Positions 1 to 6,938 of a stretch of DNA of 14,351 bases are shown here, one piece after another. The notes beneath the pieces were generated by a model, which saw only the letters and a list, made by a program, of their open reading frames with translations, had not been told where the DNA came from and searched no databases. The stretch is from an uncultured Actinomycetes bacterium (GTDB taxonomy: Bacteria > Actinomycetota > Actinomycetes > Nanopelagicales > Nanopelagicaceae): the NCBI GenBank assembly GCA_903897475.1, contig CAIUBS010000018.1:1-14351 (forward strand). The letters run 5' to 3'. How positions within the stretch are numbered: position 1 is the first letter of the stretch; each line of letters begins with the position of its first letter. Both the position numbers and the translations under genes were made by a program.

Positions 1-300
1 ATGCGAAGCCGCGTTGAATCTATTTTAAGAGATCTAGGAGATGAAGATGCTCCAGCACTTCTGGTCACTCATGGAGACATTATAAAGATGTTTCTTGCAG
101 TGGCAGTTGGGCTAAAGACTGATGATTTTCAGCGATTTATTGTGGAGCCTGGATCTATTTCGACAATAGGCATAAATAATCATCAGATTTCCCTTGTTAA
201 TAGCAATACACTTGCGAGCACTAGAGTAGATAAGAAAGTTTCAAATACACTCGGTGGCGGTGACATTATTTCAAATCGACTAAATTTTTGGTGGCGTTAG
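1..300 (+). CDS. Histidine phosphatase (phosphoglycerate-mutase-like), 3' part only
   Basis: This is the C-terminal 99 residues of a histidine-phosphatase superfamily protein of the MSMEG_4193 type. The second half of the active site is visible as V-T-H-G-D at residues 22-26 of the fragment; its His is one of the two catalytic histidines. The tail has the Gly-rich G-G-G-D stretch common in the actinobacterial members. The RHG motif carrying the nucleophilic histidine must lie upstream, outside the window, so the ATG at base 1 is probably an internal methionine. The family removes phosphate from small molecules through a phosphohistidine; the substrate of this subgroup is not established. Its stop TAG (298-300) overlaps the GTG start of the next gene by one base, so the two are probably translationally coupled. 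It opens the cluster that ends in mshC. Confidence 0.88.
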   Translation: MRSRVESILRDLGDEDAPALLVTHGDIIKMFLAVAVGLKTDDFQRFIVEPGSISTIGINNHQISLVNSNTLASTRVDKKVSNTLGGGDIISNRLNFWWR

Positions 301-839
301 TGCCAAGGATAATTTATCGACACGAGCCAACAACTAGATTTATTGTTAGTGCAATAGGGCAGCCCGGAGAACGAGAGTTCTTTATACAAGTAAAATCAAC
401 TAGTGGAATAAATACTTTGGCGATTGACAAGAACCAAGTTATTGCTCTAACACAGAGACTTGAAGAATTGGTAAGAGAGTTAAGAAGAGCCAAAATGGCC
501 TCAAGTGACGAGTTATCTGCGAAACCAGTACTTGATGATCAGCCGCTTGAACTTCCAATTGAGCAAGATTTTCAAATAGGAGTAATCAGTATTACTTGGG
601 AAACAAATCGCGTTATTGTAAATATTCAAGCCGCATCGCAAGATGATGAATTGATACTAGATGATTTAGAAAGCGGCCCTGATTTAGTTGTTGCTTCTTT
701 AAATATTGCGCAGGTAAAAGGTTTTTGCGAGCGAGCTAAAGTGGTTGTTAATGCCGGAAGACCTGCATGTCCTTTTTGCGCTCTACCGGTGGATCCAAAT
801 GGTCACCTTTGTCCAAGAGCAAATGGTTATCGGCGATGA
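300..839 (+). CDS. DUF3090 family protein
   Basis: This 179-residue protein belongs to the actinobacterial DUF3090 family, whose function is unknown. The GTG at 300 is chosen because the protein then opens M-P-R, like its relatives, and because TAGTG joins it to the upstream stop; the in-frame TTG (288) and GTG (291) would add only residues not seen in the family. A typical N-terminal block follows (R-F near 13-14, G-Q-P-G at 20-23, F-F-I-Q at 27-30). The C-terminus has C157-x2-C160 and C171 in a C-P-F-C...H-L-C-P context, a possible metal-binding knuckle conserved in the family. It overlaps the next start by four bases (ATGA). In many actinobacteria it stays beside a histidine phosphatase, an SCO1664 protein and mshC, which argues for a shared process. 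Confidence 0.9.
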   Translation: MPRIIYRHEPTTRFIVSAIGQPGEREFFIQVKSTSGINTLAIDKNQVIALTQRLEELVRELRRAKMASSDELSAKPVLDDQPLELPIEQDFQIGVISITWETNRVIVNIQAASQDDELILDDLESGPDLVVASLNIAQVKGFCERAKVVVNAGRPACPFCALPVDPNGHLCPRANGYRR

Positions 840-1528
840 AGCAAAGCCAAGAAAGTTCGCTGAGTGGTGCAATGAGAGTTGTCGGAAGGCTTGTTGATGC
901 TTCCAATGCAACATTGTTAGCCGAAATTGAATCGGAAAAAAAGAGTCAAAAGGTTATTTATAAGCCTGTCGCGGGTGAAAAACCATTATGGGATTTTCAG
1001 GATGGAAATCTAGCTCATCGAGAGTACTGCGCGTTCGTTTTAAGTGATCAAAGTGGTTTTAATCTAGTTCCCAATACAGTCTTAAGAGATGGCCCGTTTG
1101 GTTTTGGGATGGTGCAGGAGTGGATTGAAACTGATGAAGATTTTGATATTGTAAGTTTTGGTCAAAGTTTTGACCCACAGCTTAAAAAAATGGCAATTTT
1201 TGATGCTGTCATAAATAATACTGACCGAAAATTCGGACATCTGCTGTATAGAAAGAATAGGTTGTTTGGTTGCGATCACGGTGTGACTTTTCATAGTCAA
1301 GACAAATTGCGAACGGTGATTTGGCAGTTTGCTGGTGATCCGATTGATCCAGAAAATATGCAACTTCTAAACCAGGCATTTGCTCTGGATTTTCATTCAT
1401 TGTTCCAGGGTCTTCTAACCCCAGTTGAGATCAATGCAATCTATGCAAGAATTGAGTTGTTACTTGCTAACCAAAGATTTCCACTACCTAGTGAGTCTTG
1501 GCCAGCAATACCATGGCCGCCAGTTTGA
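836..1528 (+). CDS. SCO1664 family kinase-like protein
   Basis: This 230-residue protein matches the actinobacterial SCO1664 family. The ATG at 836 overlaps the DUF3090 stop (ATGA), and the protein then begins shortly before the conserved G-R-L-V-D-A-S-N-A-T block; the in-frame start at 767 would lie deep inside DUF3090. Kinase-like features can be seen: Y-K-P at 42-44 (candidate ATP-binding Lys43), an N-x-D-R-K-x-G-H block at 128-135 that resembles the catalytic loop of PI3/4-kinase-like folds, and D-H-G at 147-149 in place of a DFG-type metal-binding motif. Activity and substrate are unknown, so kinase function is inference from these motifs. The last codons carry the ribosome binding site of mshC, and the context ties the protein to the mycothiol ligase. 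Confidence 0.88.
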   Translation: MKQSQESSLSGAMRVVGRLVDASNATLLAEIESEKKSQKVIYKPVAGEKPLWDFQDGNLAHREYCAFVLSDQSGFNLVPNTVLRDGPFGFGMVQEWIETDEDFDIVSFGQSFDPQLKKMAIFDAVINNTDRKFGHLLYRKNRLFGCDHGVTFHSQDKLRTVIWQFAGDPIDPENMQLLNQAFALDFHSLFQGLLTPVEINAIYARIELLLANQRFPLPSESWPAIPWPPV

Positions 1529-1542
1529 AAGGAGTGAGTTTG
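1528..1542 (+). promoter_or_regulatory. Ribosome binding site and TTG start of mshC
   Basis: AAAGGAG at 1528-1534 begins on the last base of the SCO1664-family stop codon and lies five bases before TTG 1540-1542. This strong Shine-Dalgarno match selects the TTG at 1540 over the upstream in-frame ATG at 1513, which has no comparable site. Confidence 0.7.
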
Positions 1543-2763
1543 AAAAGTTGGCCAGATATCTATTTACCTCCCATAGGTGAAGTTAATTTTCCTGTGCTGA
1601 AGTTGAACGATTCAAATAGGGGGTTAGTGGAAGTTGCGACTGGGAAAGAGTTTCGCTTGTATGTCTGTGGGATAACTCCTTACGACTCAACTCATTTAGG
1701 CCATGCTGCCACCTATTTAGCTTTTGACCTAGTAAATCGATACCAAAGGTTGTCAAATCGGAAAGTAACTTTTGTTGAAAATGTCACTGACATTGATGAT
1801 CCTTTATTGGAACGAGCCAAAAGAGATAATCAAGAATGGAGTGTGCTTGCAAACTCTCAGATTGAGCTTTTCCAATCAGATATGTCTGCTTTGCGAATAA
1901 TTCCGCCAGAGAAATTTGTGAAGGTAACTGATTCCATGGAATTGATCGAATCTTTTATAGGAAAGCTAGAGAAGAATGGATATTTGTACCAGGTAGATGG
2001 AGATTTCTATTTTAGTTGTGCTGATTTTTTAAGTTCACTGCCGCAATCTCTGAACGATTCAATCAGAATCTTTGCCGAACGTGGGGGAGACCCAACCAGA
2101 GAAGGTAAGAAGCATCCTCTGGATCCATTGGTGTGGAGTGCGAATGTAATTGGTGAGCCTGGTTGGCAAAGCAAATATGGATACGGGCGCCCCGGTTGGC
2201 ATGTTGAATGCACTGCAATAGCTTGCGAGTATCTTGACAATGAGGGAACTAATCCTGTTATTGATATACAAGGTGGAGGATCAGATTTAATTTTCCCGCA
2301 CCATTTCATGAGTGCTCAAATCGTCAAAGCAGCTCTTGGGAGAGACTTTTCTGACAACTATATACACGCTGCAATGATTGCTTTTGATGGCGAAAAAATG
2401 AGTAAATCGAAGGGCAATTTAGTATTTGTATCCAGTTTGATTAAACAAGGTATAGATCCAATGGTGATTAGATGGGCATTACTGAGTGGACACTTTCAAC
2501 AAGATAGAGAGTGGAACAGTAAATTGCTAGAGACGGCCCAATCTGAGGTTAGTTTGGTCCGGTCAAGTTTAGCTAGAAGTGAGGTTTTCCACGCACAATC
2601 TTTAGTTAACGATTTGATTACTGCTATCTCCAATAATTTGGACACACCTTCTGCGCTAAAATTGCTTGTTGAGTGGGCAAAAGCAAGTCACGTAAATCCT
2701 TCAAGTAATGATGCTGGATTAGTGTCAAGAGCGATCGATTCTTTGCTTGGTCTAGCTCTTTAA
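1540..2763 (+). CDS. mshC: Mycothiol ligase (L-cysteine:1D-myo-inositol 2-amino-2-deoxy-alpha-D-glucopyranoside ligase)
   Basis: MshC joins cysteine to GlcN-inositol using ATP, the penultimate step of mycothiol synthesis in the cytoplasm. It descends from cysteinyl-tRNA synthetase. With the TTG start the protein is 407 residues, near the usual 410 or so, and opens M-K-S-W-P like known MshC proteins. The class I synthetase motifs are present: T-H-L-G-H at 51-55 (HIGH) and K-M-S-K-S at 286-290. The zinc ligands fall at C43 (in V-C-G-I-T-P-Y-D), C224 (in H-V-E-C) and H255 (in F-P-H-H). C43 has the number reported for mycobacterial MshC, which supports the chosen start. G-I-T-P-Y-D and the short C-terminus without an anticodon-binding domain separate it from CysS. 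It closes the upstream cluster and is followed by a 76-base gap. Confidence 0.96.
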   Translation: MKSWPDIYLPPIGEVNFPVLKLNDSNRGLVEVATGKEFRLYVCGITPYDSTHLGHAATYLAFDLVNRYQRLSNRKVTFVENVTDIDDPLLERAKRDNQEWSVLANSQIELFQSDMSALRIIPPEKFVKVTDSMELIESFIGKLEKNGYLYQVDGDFYFSCADFLSSLPQSLNDSIRIFAERGGDPTREGKKHPLDPLVWSANVIGEPGWQSKYGYGRPGWHVECTAIACEYLDNEGTNPVIDIQGGGSDLIFPHHFMSAQIVKAALGRDFSDNYIHAAMIAFDGEKMSKSKGNLVFVSSLIKQGIDPMVIRWALLSGHFQQDREWNSKLLETAQSEVSLVRSSLARSEVFHAQSLVNDLITAISNNLDTPSALKLLVEWAKASHVNPSSNDAGLVSRAIDSLLGLAL

Positions 2764-2777
2764 CAGCTTCTAAGTAT

Positions 2778-2806
2778 TTGCGCTAAACTTAACAACTTCT
2801 TATATC
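2778..2806 (+). promoter_or_regulatory. Possible promoter for the HAD-trmI pair
   Basis: The 76-base gap after mshC is the largest in the left half and contains TTGCGC (2778-2783), a 17-base spacer and TATATC (2801-2806). Both hexamers match consensus only partly (3/6 and 4/6). A GGAGAGAG stretch near 2826-2833 then serves as ribosome binding site for the ATG at 2840. The assignment is weak; read-through from mshC is equally possible. Confidence 0.25.
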
Positions 2807-2839
2807 GTTAAAACAATATTTTCTTGGAGAGAGTTGACA

Positions 2840-3505
2840 ATGAGTGCATTGCTGTTTGATATGGATGGAACAGTAATCGATTCAGAGCCGTTGTGGTTAG
2901 AGGCTGAGATTGAGGTCATGGCAGAACTTGGTTTTCACTGGGATGCTCAAGACCAACAAAATTGTCTGGGAGGCCCTATGGACCGAACAGAAAAATACAT
3001 GCAGGAGCGAAGCGGAAATATTAAGCCGTATGGATACTTTAGAGACAATTTGAATCGAGTTATGCAAAAAAAGTTACTTCATGATCTTAAACTAGTCCCA
3101 AACGCTCTGGAGTTGATTTCATCAGCAAAGAAGATCGGCATTAAGACCGCCTTAGTAACGGCAAGTGGAAGTGTGCTCATGAATATCGCATTAAAGAAAT
3201 TCCCGGATGGCATTTTTGATGCCACAGTCTCAAGAGATGATGTGATCAATTCAAAGCCAAACCCGGAACCGTATCTACGAGCTGCCGACTTACTTGAGGT
3301 AAATATTTCCAATTGTGTAGTTTTTGAAGATTCAGAAACAGGAGTAATTTCTGGATTGGCATCTGGTGCTCAAGTTATTGGCATTCCGCATTTAATCAAT
3401 CTTGCTCCGCATGAGAATCTTAGAATTGTGGATTCACTTTCAGATGTTTCAATTGATAAGTTACGCAATTGGTATCCAACTTTATTTGTAGGGGCAAGAA
3501 GATGA
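2840..3505 (+). CDS. HAD-superfamily phosphatase/phosphomutase-like hydrolase
   Basis: This is a 221-residue cytoplasmic HAD hydrolase of the beta-phosphoglucomutase/phosphoglycolate-phosphatase type. Motif I is D7-M-D9-G-T (nucleophile and acid/base Asp), motif II is V-T-A-S around T107, motif III is K139 in K-P-N-P-E-P-Y, and motif IV is F-E-D164 in V-F-E-D-S-E-T-G-V. The region between motif I and about residue 85 is helical, as expected for a C1 cap domain. The ATG at 2840 has a good GGAGAGAG site, and the hydrophobic strand before motif I starts immediately; the TTG at 2834 is less likely. The substrate cannot be read from sequence: sugar phosphates are usual in this group. Its stop overlaps the trmI start by four bases (ATGA), so the two are probably cotranscribed. 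Confidence 0.9.
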   Translation: MSALLFDMDGTVIDSEPLWLEAEIEVMAELGFHWDAQDQQNCLGGPMDRTEKYMQERSGNIKPYGYFRDNLNRVMQKKLLHDLKLVPNALELISSAKKIGIKTALVTASGSVLMNIALKKFPDGIFDATVSRDDVINSKPNPEPYLRAADLLEVNISNCVVFEDSETGVISGLASGAQVIGIPHLINLAPHENLRIVDSLSDVSIDKLRNWYPTLFVGARR

Positions 3506-4347
3506 TTGATCGAAATTTCCGCTACGGGGATCGAGTACAGCTAACAGATGCAAAGGGTAAGTTGTATTCAATAACACTTACTGCCGGCGGTGAATGGCAC
3601 ACGCACAAAGGGATGTTAAAGCATGACGAACTGGTCGGTTTGCCCGAAGGTTCAATCGTGAAAACGAATCAGGATCTAAAATTCCAAGCCTTTCGTCCAT
3701 TGTTGTCTGATTTCGTACTATCAATGCCGCGCGGGGCCACCATTGTTTACCCTAAGGATGCTGCCATGATTCTTGGCGTTGCGGATATAAAGCCAGGAAT
3801 TCGTGTACTCGAGGCAGGGGTTGGGTCAGGAGCATTATCGATTTCAATTTTGCGCGCTATTGCCGATACAGGTTATTTGCACTCTGTTGAAGTCAGGGAA
3901 GATTTTGCTGAGATTTCGCGTGCAAACATTGAAAGATATTTCGGAAAAGTGCCGAAAAATTGGCAATTGACAATTGGCGCACTCCAAGATCAAGTTCTGG
4001 ATGCTGATTTTGATCGCGTTCTACTGGATATGTTGGCTCCATGGGAGTGTGTAGAAATTGCTTCCAAGGCGCTTGTTCCTGGCGGAGTTTTACTTGCTTA
4101 TGTGGCAACTACAACTCAGTTGTCTAAATTAGCTGAGGCAATCAAAGAGTGTGGAAACTTCACAGAACCAGAGTCATCCGAAACAATAGTCAGAGGATGG
4201 CACCACGAAGGTCTGGCCGTAAGGCCGCAACACAGAATGATTGCCCATACTGGATTTCTAATCTTCGCACGCAGAATGGCTCCAGGAGTGGCAGTATTGC
4301 AGCGCCGGAGAAGACCTTCAAAAGGATCTTACGATTTAGCTGATTAG
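3502..4347 (+). CDS. trmI: tRNA (adenine-58-N1)-methyltransferase
   Basis: TrmI methylates N1 of adenine 58 in the tRNA T-loop using S-adenosylmethionine; the family works as a homotetramer. The protein has 281 residues. An N-terminal beta domain (about 1-75) leads to Y-P-K-D-A near 83-87, the SAM-binding loop V-L-E-A-G-V-G-S-G at 102-110, an acidic residue in S-V-E-V near 128-131, and D-M-L-A-P-W-E at 176-182, all typical of actinobacterial TrmI such as Rv2118c. The C-terminal R-P-Q-H-R-M-I-A-H-T-G-F block is also characteristic. The ATG at 3502 is chosen because it overlaps the HAD stop (ATGA) and gives the family's normal N-terminus; the in-frame start at 3469 would lie inside the HAD gene. 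Its TAG stop overlaps the stop of the convergent FKBP gene. Confidence 0.95.
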   Translation: MIDRNFRYGDRVQLTDAKGKLYSITLTAGGEWHTHKGMLKHDELVGLPEGSIVKTNQDLKFQAFRPLLSDFVLSMPRGATIVYPKDAAMILGVADIKPGIRVLEAGVGSGALSISILRAIADTGYLHSVEVREDFAEISRANIERYFGKVPKNWQLTIGALQDQVLDADFDRVLLDMLAPWECVEIASKALVPGGVLLAYVATTTQLSKLAEAIKECGNFTEPESSETIVRGWHHEGLAVRPQHRMIAHTGFLIFARRMAPGVAVLQRRRRPSKGSYDLAD

Positions 4348-4844
4348 CTGACCTTTATCAAATCTACAACGAAAATTAATGTTTCATTTGGACCAATAGC
4401 ACCACCGGCACCTTGAGCTCCGTAACCAAGATCAGGTGGAATTACAAGTAAGCGTCTGCCGCCTTCTTTCATGCCTGGAATCCCTTGTTGCCATCCAAGA
4501 ATTACTCCACTAAGTGGAAACGTTGCGCTCTGCCCAGAGTCCCAAGAGGATTCGACTAACTTGCCTGAACTCCATGCCATCAAAGTGTAATGAACTTCAA
4601 GCACAGAAGAAGAAATTGCTTCTTTGCCAGTACCAGTAAAAATATCCTTTTTTTCTAATGTGGAAGGTGGTTGTCCAGTTGGTGCTGAAATGTTTGGTTT
4701 TACACCCTGAGCACCTGAAATTTGGGGTAAATTAAAATCCGTCTGACTTTGTTCAACCATTGGATCCATGCCTCCATCCGTTGTACAAGAAGTAAGAAGT
4801 AGTAGAGATAATGCTGGGACTGCAAATTTAGTGTTGATTTTCAT
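4344..4844 (-). CDS. FKBP-type peptidyl-prolyl cis-trans isomerase, lipoprotein
   Basis: This 166-residue protein starts at the ATG at 4844. The first 19 residues are a lipoprotein signal: K2 and K6, a hydrophobic stretch, then lipobox L-T-S-C with C20 as the lipidated residue. A flexible Ser/Pro/Gln-rich linker (about 21-65) precedes one FKBP domain (about 70-166). Domain hallmarks are V-H-Y-T (84-87), G-V-I-L-G-W (113-118), G-M-K-E-G-G-R-R (124-131), I-P-P-D-L-G-Y-G (135-142) and a final hydrophobic strand. The usual I-P-P-N is I-G-P-N here (150-153). The family catalyses proline isomerisation; this copy would act outside the membrane as a folding helper, probably after Lgt/Lsp processing and possible N-acylation by the Lnt encoded downstream. 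FKBP genes beside pafA/pafB are common in actinobacteria. It is transcribed away from pafB. Confidence 0.93.
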   Translation of the reverse strand: MKINTKFAVPALSLLLLTSCTTDGGMDPMVEQSQTDFNLPQISGAQGVKPNISAPTGQPPSTLEKKDIFTGTGKEAISSSVLEVHYTLMAWSSGKLVESSWDSGQSATFPLSGVILGWQQGIPGMKEGGRRLLVIPPDLGYGAQGAGGAIGPNETLIFVVDLIKVS

Positions 4845-4881
4845 ACTTAATCTTATCAAAGATTGTCCTTATCGATAGCCT
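4845..4881. promoter_or_regulatory. Divergent FKBP/pafB control region
   Basis: Only 37 bases separate the two divergent starts, so both promoters must overlap here or reach into coding DNA. AATCTT (4849-4854) and AAGATT (4859-4864) form a perfect inverted repeat with a four-base loop. CTTATC occurs twice at 16-base spacing (4852 and 4868), and TATCGATA (4870-4877) is a perfect palindrome. On the minus strand TAAGAT (4855-4850) fits a TAnnnT -10 box ending five bases before the FKBP ATG, compatible with a leaderless mRNA. No Shine-Dalgarno is seen for pafB, which may also be leaderless. Operator function is speculative. Confidence 0.35.
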
Positions 4882-5811
4882 ATGCAAGTGAGTTCACAAA
4901 AGACAGAGCGATTGATTAATCTCACTCTTGCATTACTGGCAACCAAGAGACATTTAAGTAAGTCTGAAATATTCGAGAAGATTCCGGGTTATGAAGGAAG
5001 TCCTGAGACCAAAGAGCGCATGTTCGAGCGCGATAAAGAGGAGCTTCGAGGGCTTGGAATCCAGATTGAGGTTAGTAATTCTGATCCTCTTTTTGAAGAT
5101 GAATTGGGTTATTTAATTGACAGTGAATCTTTGCAGTTTCGAGGTGATGAATTTAGCAAGGAGGAACTGCTATTGCTCACCATGGCAGCAAATTTGTGGC
5201 ACGAATCAGCTTTGCAACTTGACTCAAAGTCAGCGTTACTGAAGATTCAATCACTTAGCGGGCCTGTGGAAAATGATGCAATTATCACTCCAAGAGTAAA
5301 ACTTAACGAGGATATACGTTTATTAATGACTGCTTTTACAGCGATTGAAAATGGGCAGACGCTAAGTTTTAGTTACTCCGGAAAGCCAAGAATAGTAAAT
5401 CCTTATGGATTAGTCACAAACAATGGTTTTTGGTACCTAATTGCTGGAGAGTCTGGAGTCACCAAGTCCTTCAAAATCGTTCGAGTAGAGGGGGCATTTG
5501 TTCCTGGAAAGCAATTACAAGCTTTCACCAAACCACAGACTTTAAATGTTCCTGGATACTTTGATGATGATTCTAATTCAAAGTATCAAAGCGCTCTAGT
5601 TCGATTGAGAAAAGGCAGCGCCCTGGCATTAAGAGCAAAGCATGAGACAAAAGATTTCAATGAGGACTGGGATGAGATTTTAATTTCCTATACATATGAT
5701 CAAGAGATCATAGAAACCCTTCTTTGGTACGGCACGGATGTCTTCTTGGTTAGCCCAATTGAACTTAGACAAAAACTGATTAACAATCTTAAGGAATTGG
5801 TCAATGGTTGA
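4882..5811 (+). CDS. pafB: WYL-domain transcriptional regulator PafB
   Basis: PafB is one half of PafBC, the activator of the RecA/LexA-independent DNA-damage response in actinobacteria; WYL domains are thought to sense single-stranded DNA. The protein has 309 residues. An N-terminal winged helix-turn-helix (about 7-60) carries the PafB signature R-M-F-E-R-D-K-x-E-L-R-x-L-G-I near 46-60. A middle domain (about 90-130) includes the S-K-E-E-L-L-L-L-T-M-A-A-N-L-W stretch. The WYL domain (about 140-205) has intact W184-Y185-L186 and F-K-I-V-R-V in place of the usual F-R-x-x-R-I. A C-terminal WCX-like extension follows. The gene begins a long plus-strand operon and overlaps pafC by eight bases. 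The neighbouring Pup-ligase gene pafA, from which the name derives, is not in this window. Confidence 0.94.
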   Translation: MQVSSQKTERLINLTLALLATKRHLSKSEIFEKIPGYEGSPETKERMFERDKEELRGLGIQIEVSNSDPLFEDELGYLIDSESLQFRGDEFSKEELLLLTMAANLWHESALQLDSKSALLKIQSLSGPVENDAIITPRVKLNEDIRLLMTAFTAIENGQTLSFSYSGKPRIVNPYGLVTNNGFWYLIAGESGVTKSFKIVRVEGAFVPGKQLQAFTKPQTLNVPGYFDDDSNSKYQSALVRLRKGSALALRAKHETKDFNEDWDEILISYTYDQEIIETLLWYGTDVFLVSPIELRQKLINNLKELVNG

Positions 5812-6727
5812 GACTGCCGGCAAGAGAGCGCTGAGAACTATGGATCTGATTCCCTTTATTGTAGAGAATCCAGCTTGTTCAATCAGGAGTCTGGCTGAGA
5901 AATTTTCAGTATCTGAGGATCAGATAGAAAAGGATTTACAGCTTATCTTCTTATGTGGTCTACCAGGTTATACGCCTTATGAATTAATAGACATAGTTTT
6001 GGATAATGGAATTGTGACAGTAATTGAACCCCAGGTTCTTGATAAACCCAGAAAGTTTTCAAAGAGTGAGATGGTGGTAATAGTTTTAGGATTGCGGATA
6101 TTGAGTGAATTGTATCCCGCAGACTCTATACAGATGCTGAAACTTGAAAAATTGATTGCTAAAATTTCTGCTCTCGTACCAATATATGTCTCAAAACAAA
6201 CTGGCAAGAGTGTAAATTCTAGTTTACTTAAGGATATAGATCGCGCAATCAATCAAAGTTTAAGCCTAGATATTGAGTATTCCTCTGTTTCTAAGGACGA
6301 AATCACAAAACGAAATATTTTGCCACTAGAACTTTATCTTTTGAATGGATCCATGTATCTAAGAGCAGTGGATATTGCGCAATCAGCTGAGAGAGTGTTT
6401 CGTACTGATTCGATCAGAATTATTAGTATTGGTTCAGTTGTAAGTGTTCAGAATGATTCAAATGAAGAAAAGATTTCTGAGGTATCGCTGATAGTGGATG
6501 GAAGTAAAAAATTATTCATGGAACGCAACTCTTCAATAATCAAATCAATAGAAGTTTCAAAAAAGGGCTTTATAGTAAATGTTATGATTTCAAATGTAGA
6601 ATGGTTGAAACGGTGCATTCTAAGCAATAGTCCAGGAATAAAGGTCGCTGCACCGTCAGATTTAGCTACTCAGATAAAAAAGGAAGCCAGAGCAATCTTG
6701 GCTATGTACAGTTCCCAAGCCAATTAG
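5804..6727 (+). CDS. pafC: WYL-domain transcriptional regulator PafC
   Basis: PafC is the partner of PafB in the damage-responsive activator. The 307-residue protein starts at ATG 5804, inside the pafB end, giving an eight-base overlap and probable translational coupling, as expected for subunits of one heterodimer. The helix-turn-helix (about 8-65) contains R-S-L-A-E-K-F and the PafC-typical C-G-L-P-G-Y-T-P-Y-E-L-I-D-I at 51-64. The WYL domain (about 142-206) has M184-Y185-L186, so the signature tryptophan is replaced by methionine, while the later V-F-R-T-D-S-I-R-I segment keeps the arginines. The C-terminal third (about 210-307) is the WCX-type extension. Lys- and Ile-rich codon use matches its neighbours, so there is no sign of recent transfer. 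Confidence 0.92.
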   Translation: MVETAGKRALRTMDLIPFIVENPACSIRSLAEKFSVSEDQIEKDLQLIFLCGLPGYTPYELIDIVLDNGIVTVIEPQVLDKPRKFSKSEMVVIVLGLRILSELYPADSIQMLKLEKLIAKISALVPIYVSKQTGKSVNSSLLKDIDRAINQSLSLDIEYSSVSKDEITKRNILPLELYLLNGSMYLRAVDIAQSAERVFRTDSIRIISIGSVVSVQNDSNEEKISEVSLIVDGSKKLFMERNSSIIKSIEVSKKGFIVNVMISNVEWLKRCILSNSPGIKVAAPSDLATQIKKEARAILAMYSSQAN

Positions 6728-6741
6728 GGTAGTATCCGATT

Positions 6742-6933
6742 ATGAATTCACTCAGACCCTGGCATCTACTTGTCCTAGCTATAGTTTTTCTAGTGTTATT
6801 TGGCTCAAAGCGTTTGCCTGACTCTGCTCGTTCACTTGGCCGTTCTTTGAGAATATTTAAGAGTGAAATTCAAGAGCTAAACAAGGATGAAAATCCAGAA
6901 AACAAAAAATCAGATCCAAAATCTGAAAAGTAA
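6742..6933 (+). CDS. tatA: Sec-independent protein translocase subunit TatA
   Basis: TatA is the pore-forming or membrane-weakening subunit of the twin-arginine system, which exports folded proteins. The 63-residue protein has a short N-terminus, one transmembrane helix (about 7-20) ending in the conserved F20-G21, the hinge, then the amphipathic helix L-P-D-S-A-R-S-L-G-R-S-L-R-I-F-K (25-40) and a charged Lys/Glu/Asn tail. Length and motifs are typical of TatA rather than the longer TatB. It lies 14 bases after pafC and five bases before tatC, the same pafB-pafC-tatA-tatC order as in mycobacteria. No tatB is present in the window. Confidence 0.95.
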   Translation: MNSLRPWHLLVLAIVFLVLFGSKRLPDSARSLGRSLRIFKSEIQELNKDENPENKKSDPKSEK

Positions 6934-6938
6934 CTTTG

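Noticed and set aside
1082..1363. 93-codon open frame on the minus strand inside the SCO1664-family gene.
   Set aside because: It is antisense to a well-matched conserved gene, lacks recognisable motifs and has no ribosome binding site; the same holds for other antisense frames, for example 7340-7615 and 9086-9394.
4863..4886. TTGTC near 4863 as a possible PafBC-dependent (RecA-independent) damage promoter before pafB.
   Set aside because: Only the first five bases fit the TTGTCRGTG-N8-TAnnnT pattern as I recall it; the rest of the box and the -10 at the right distance do not match.
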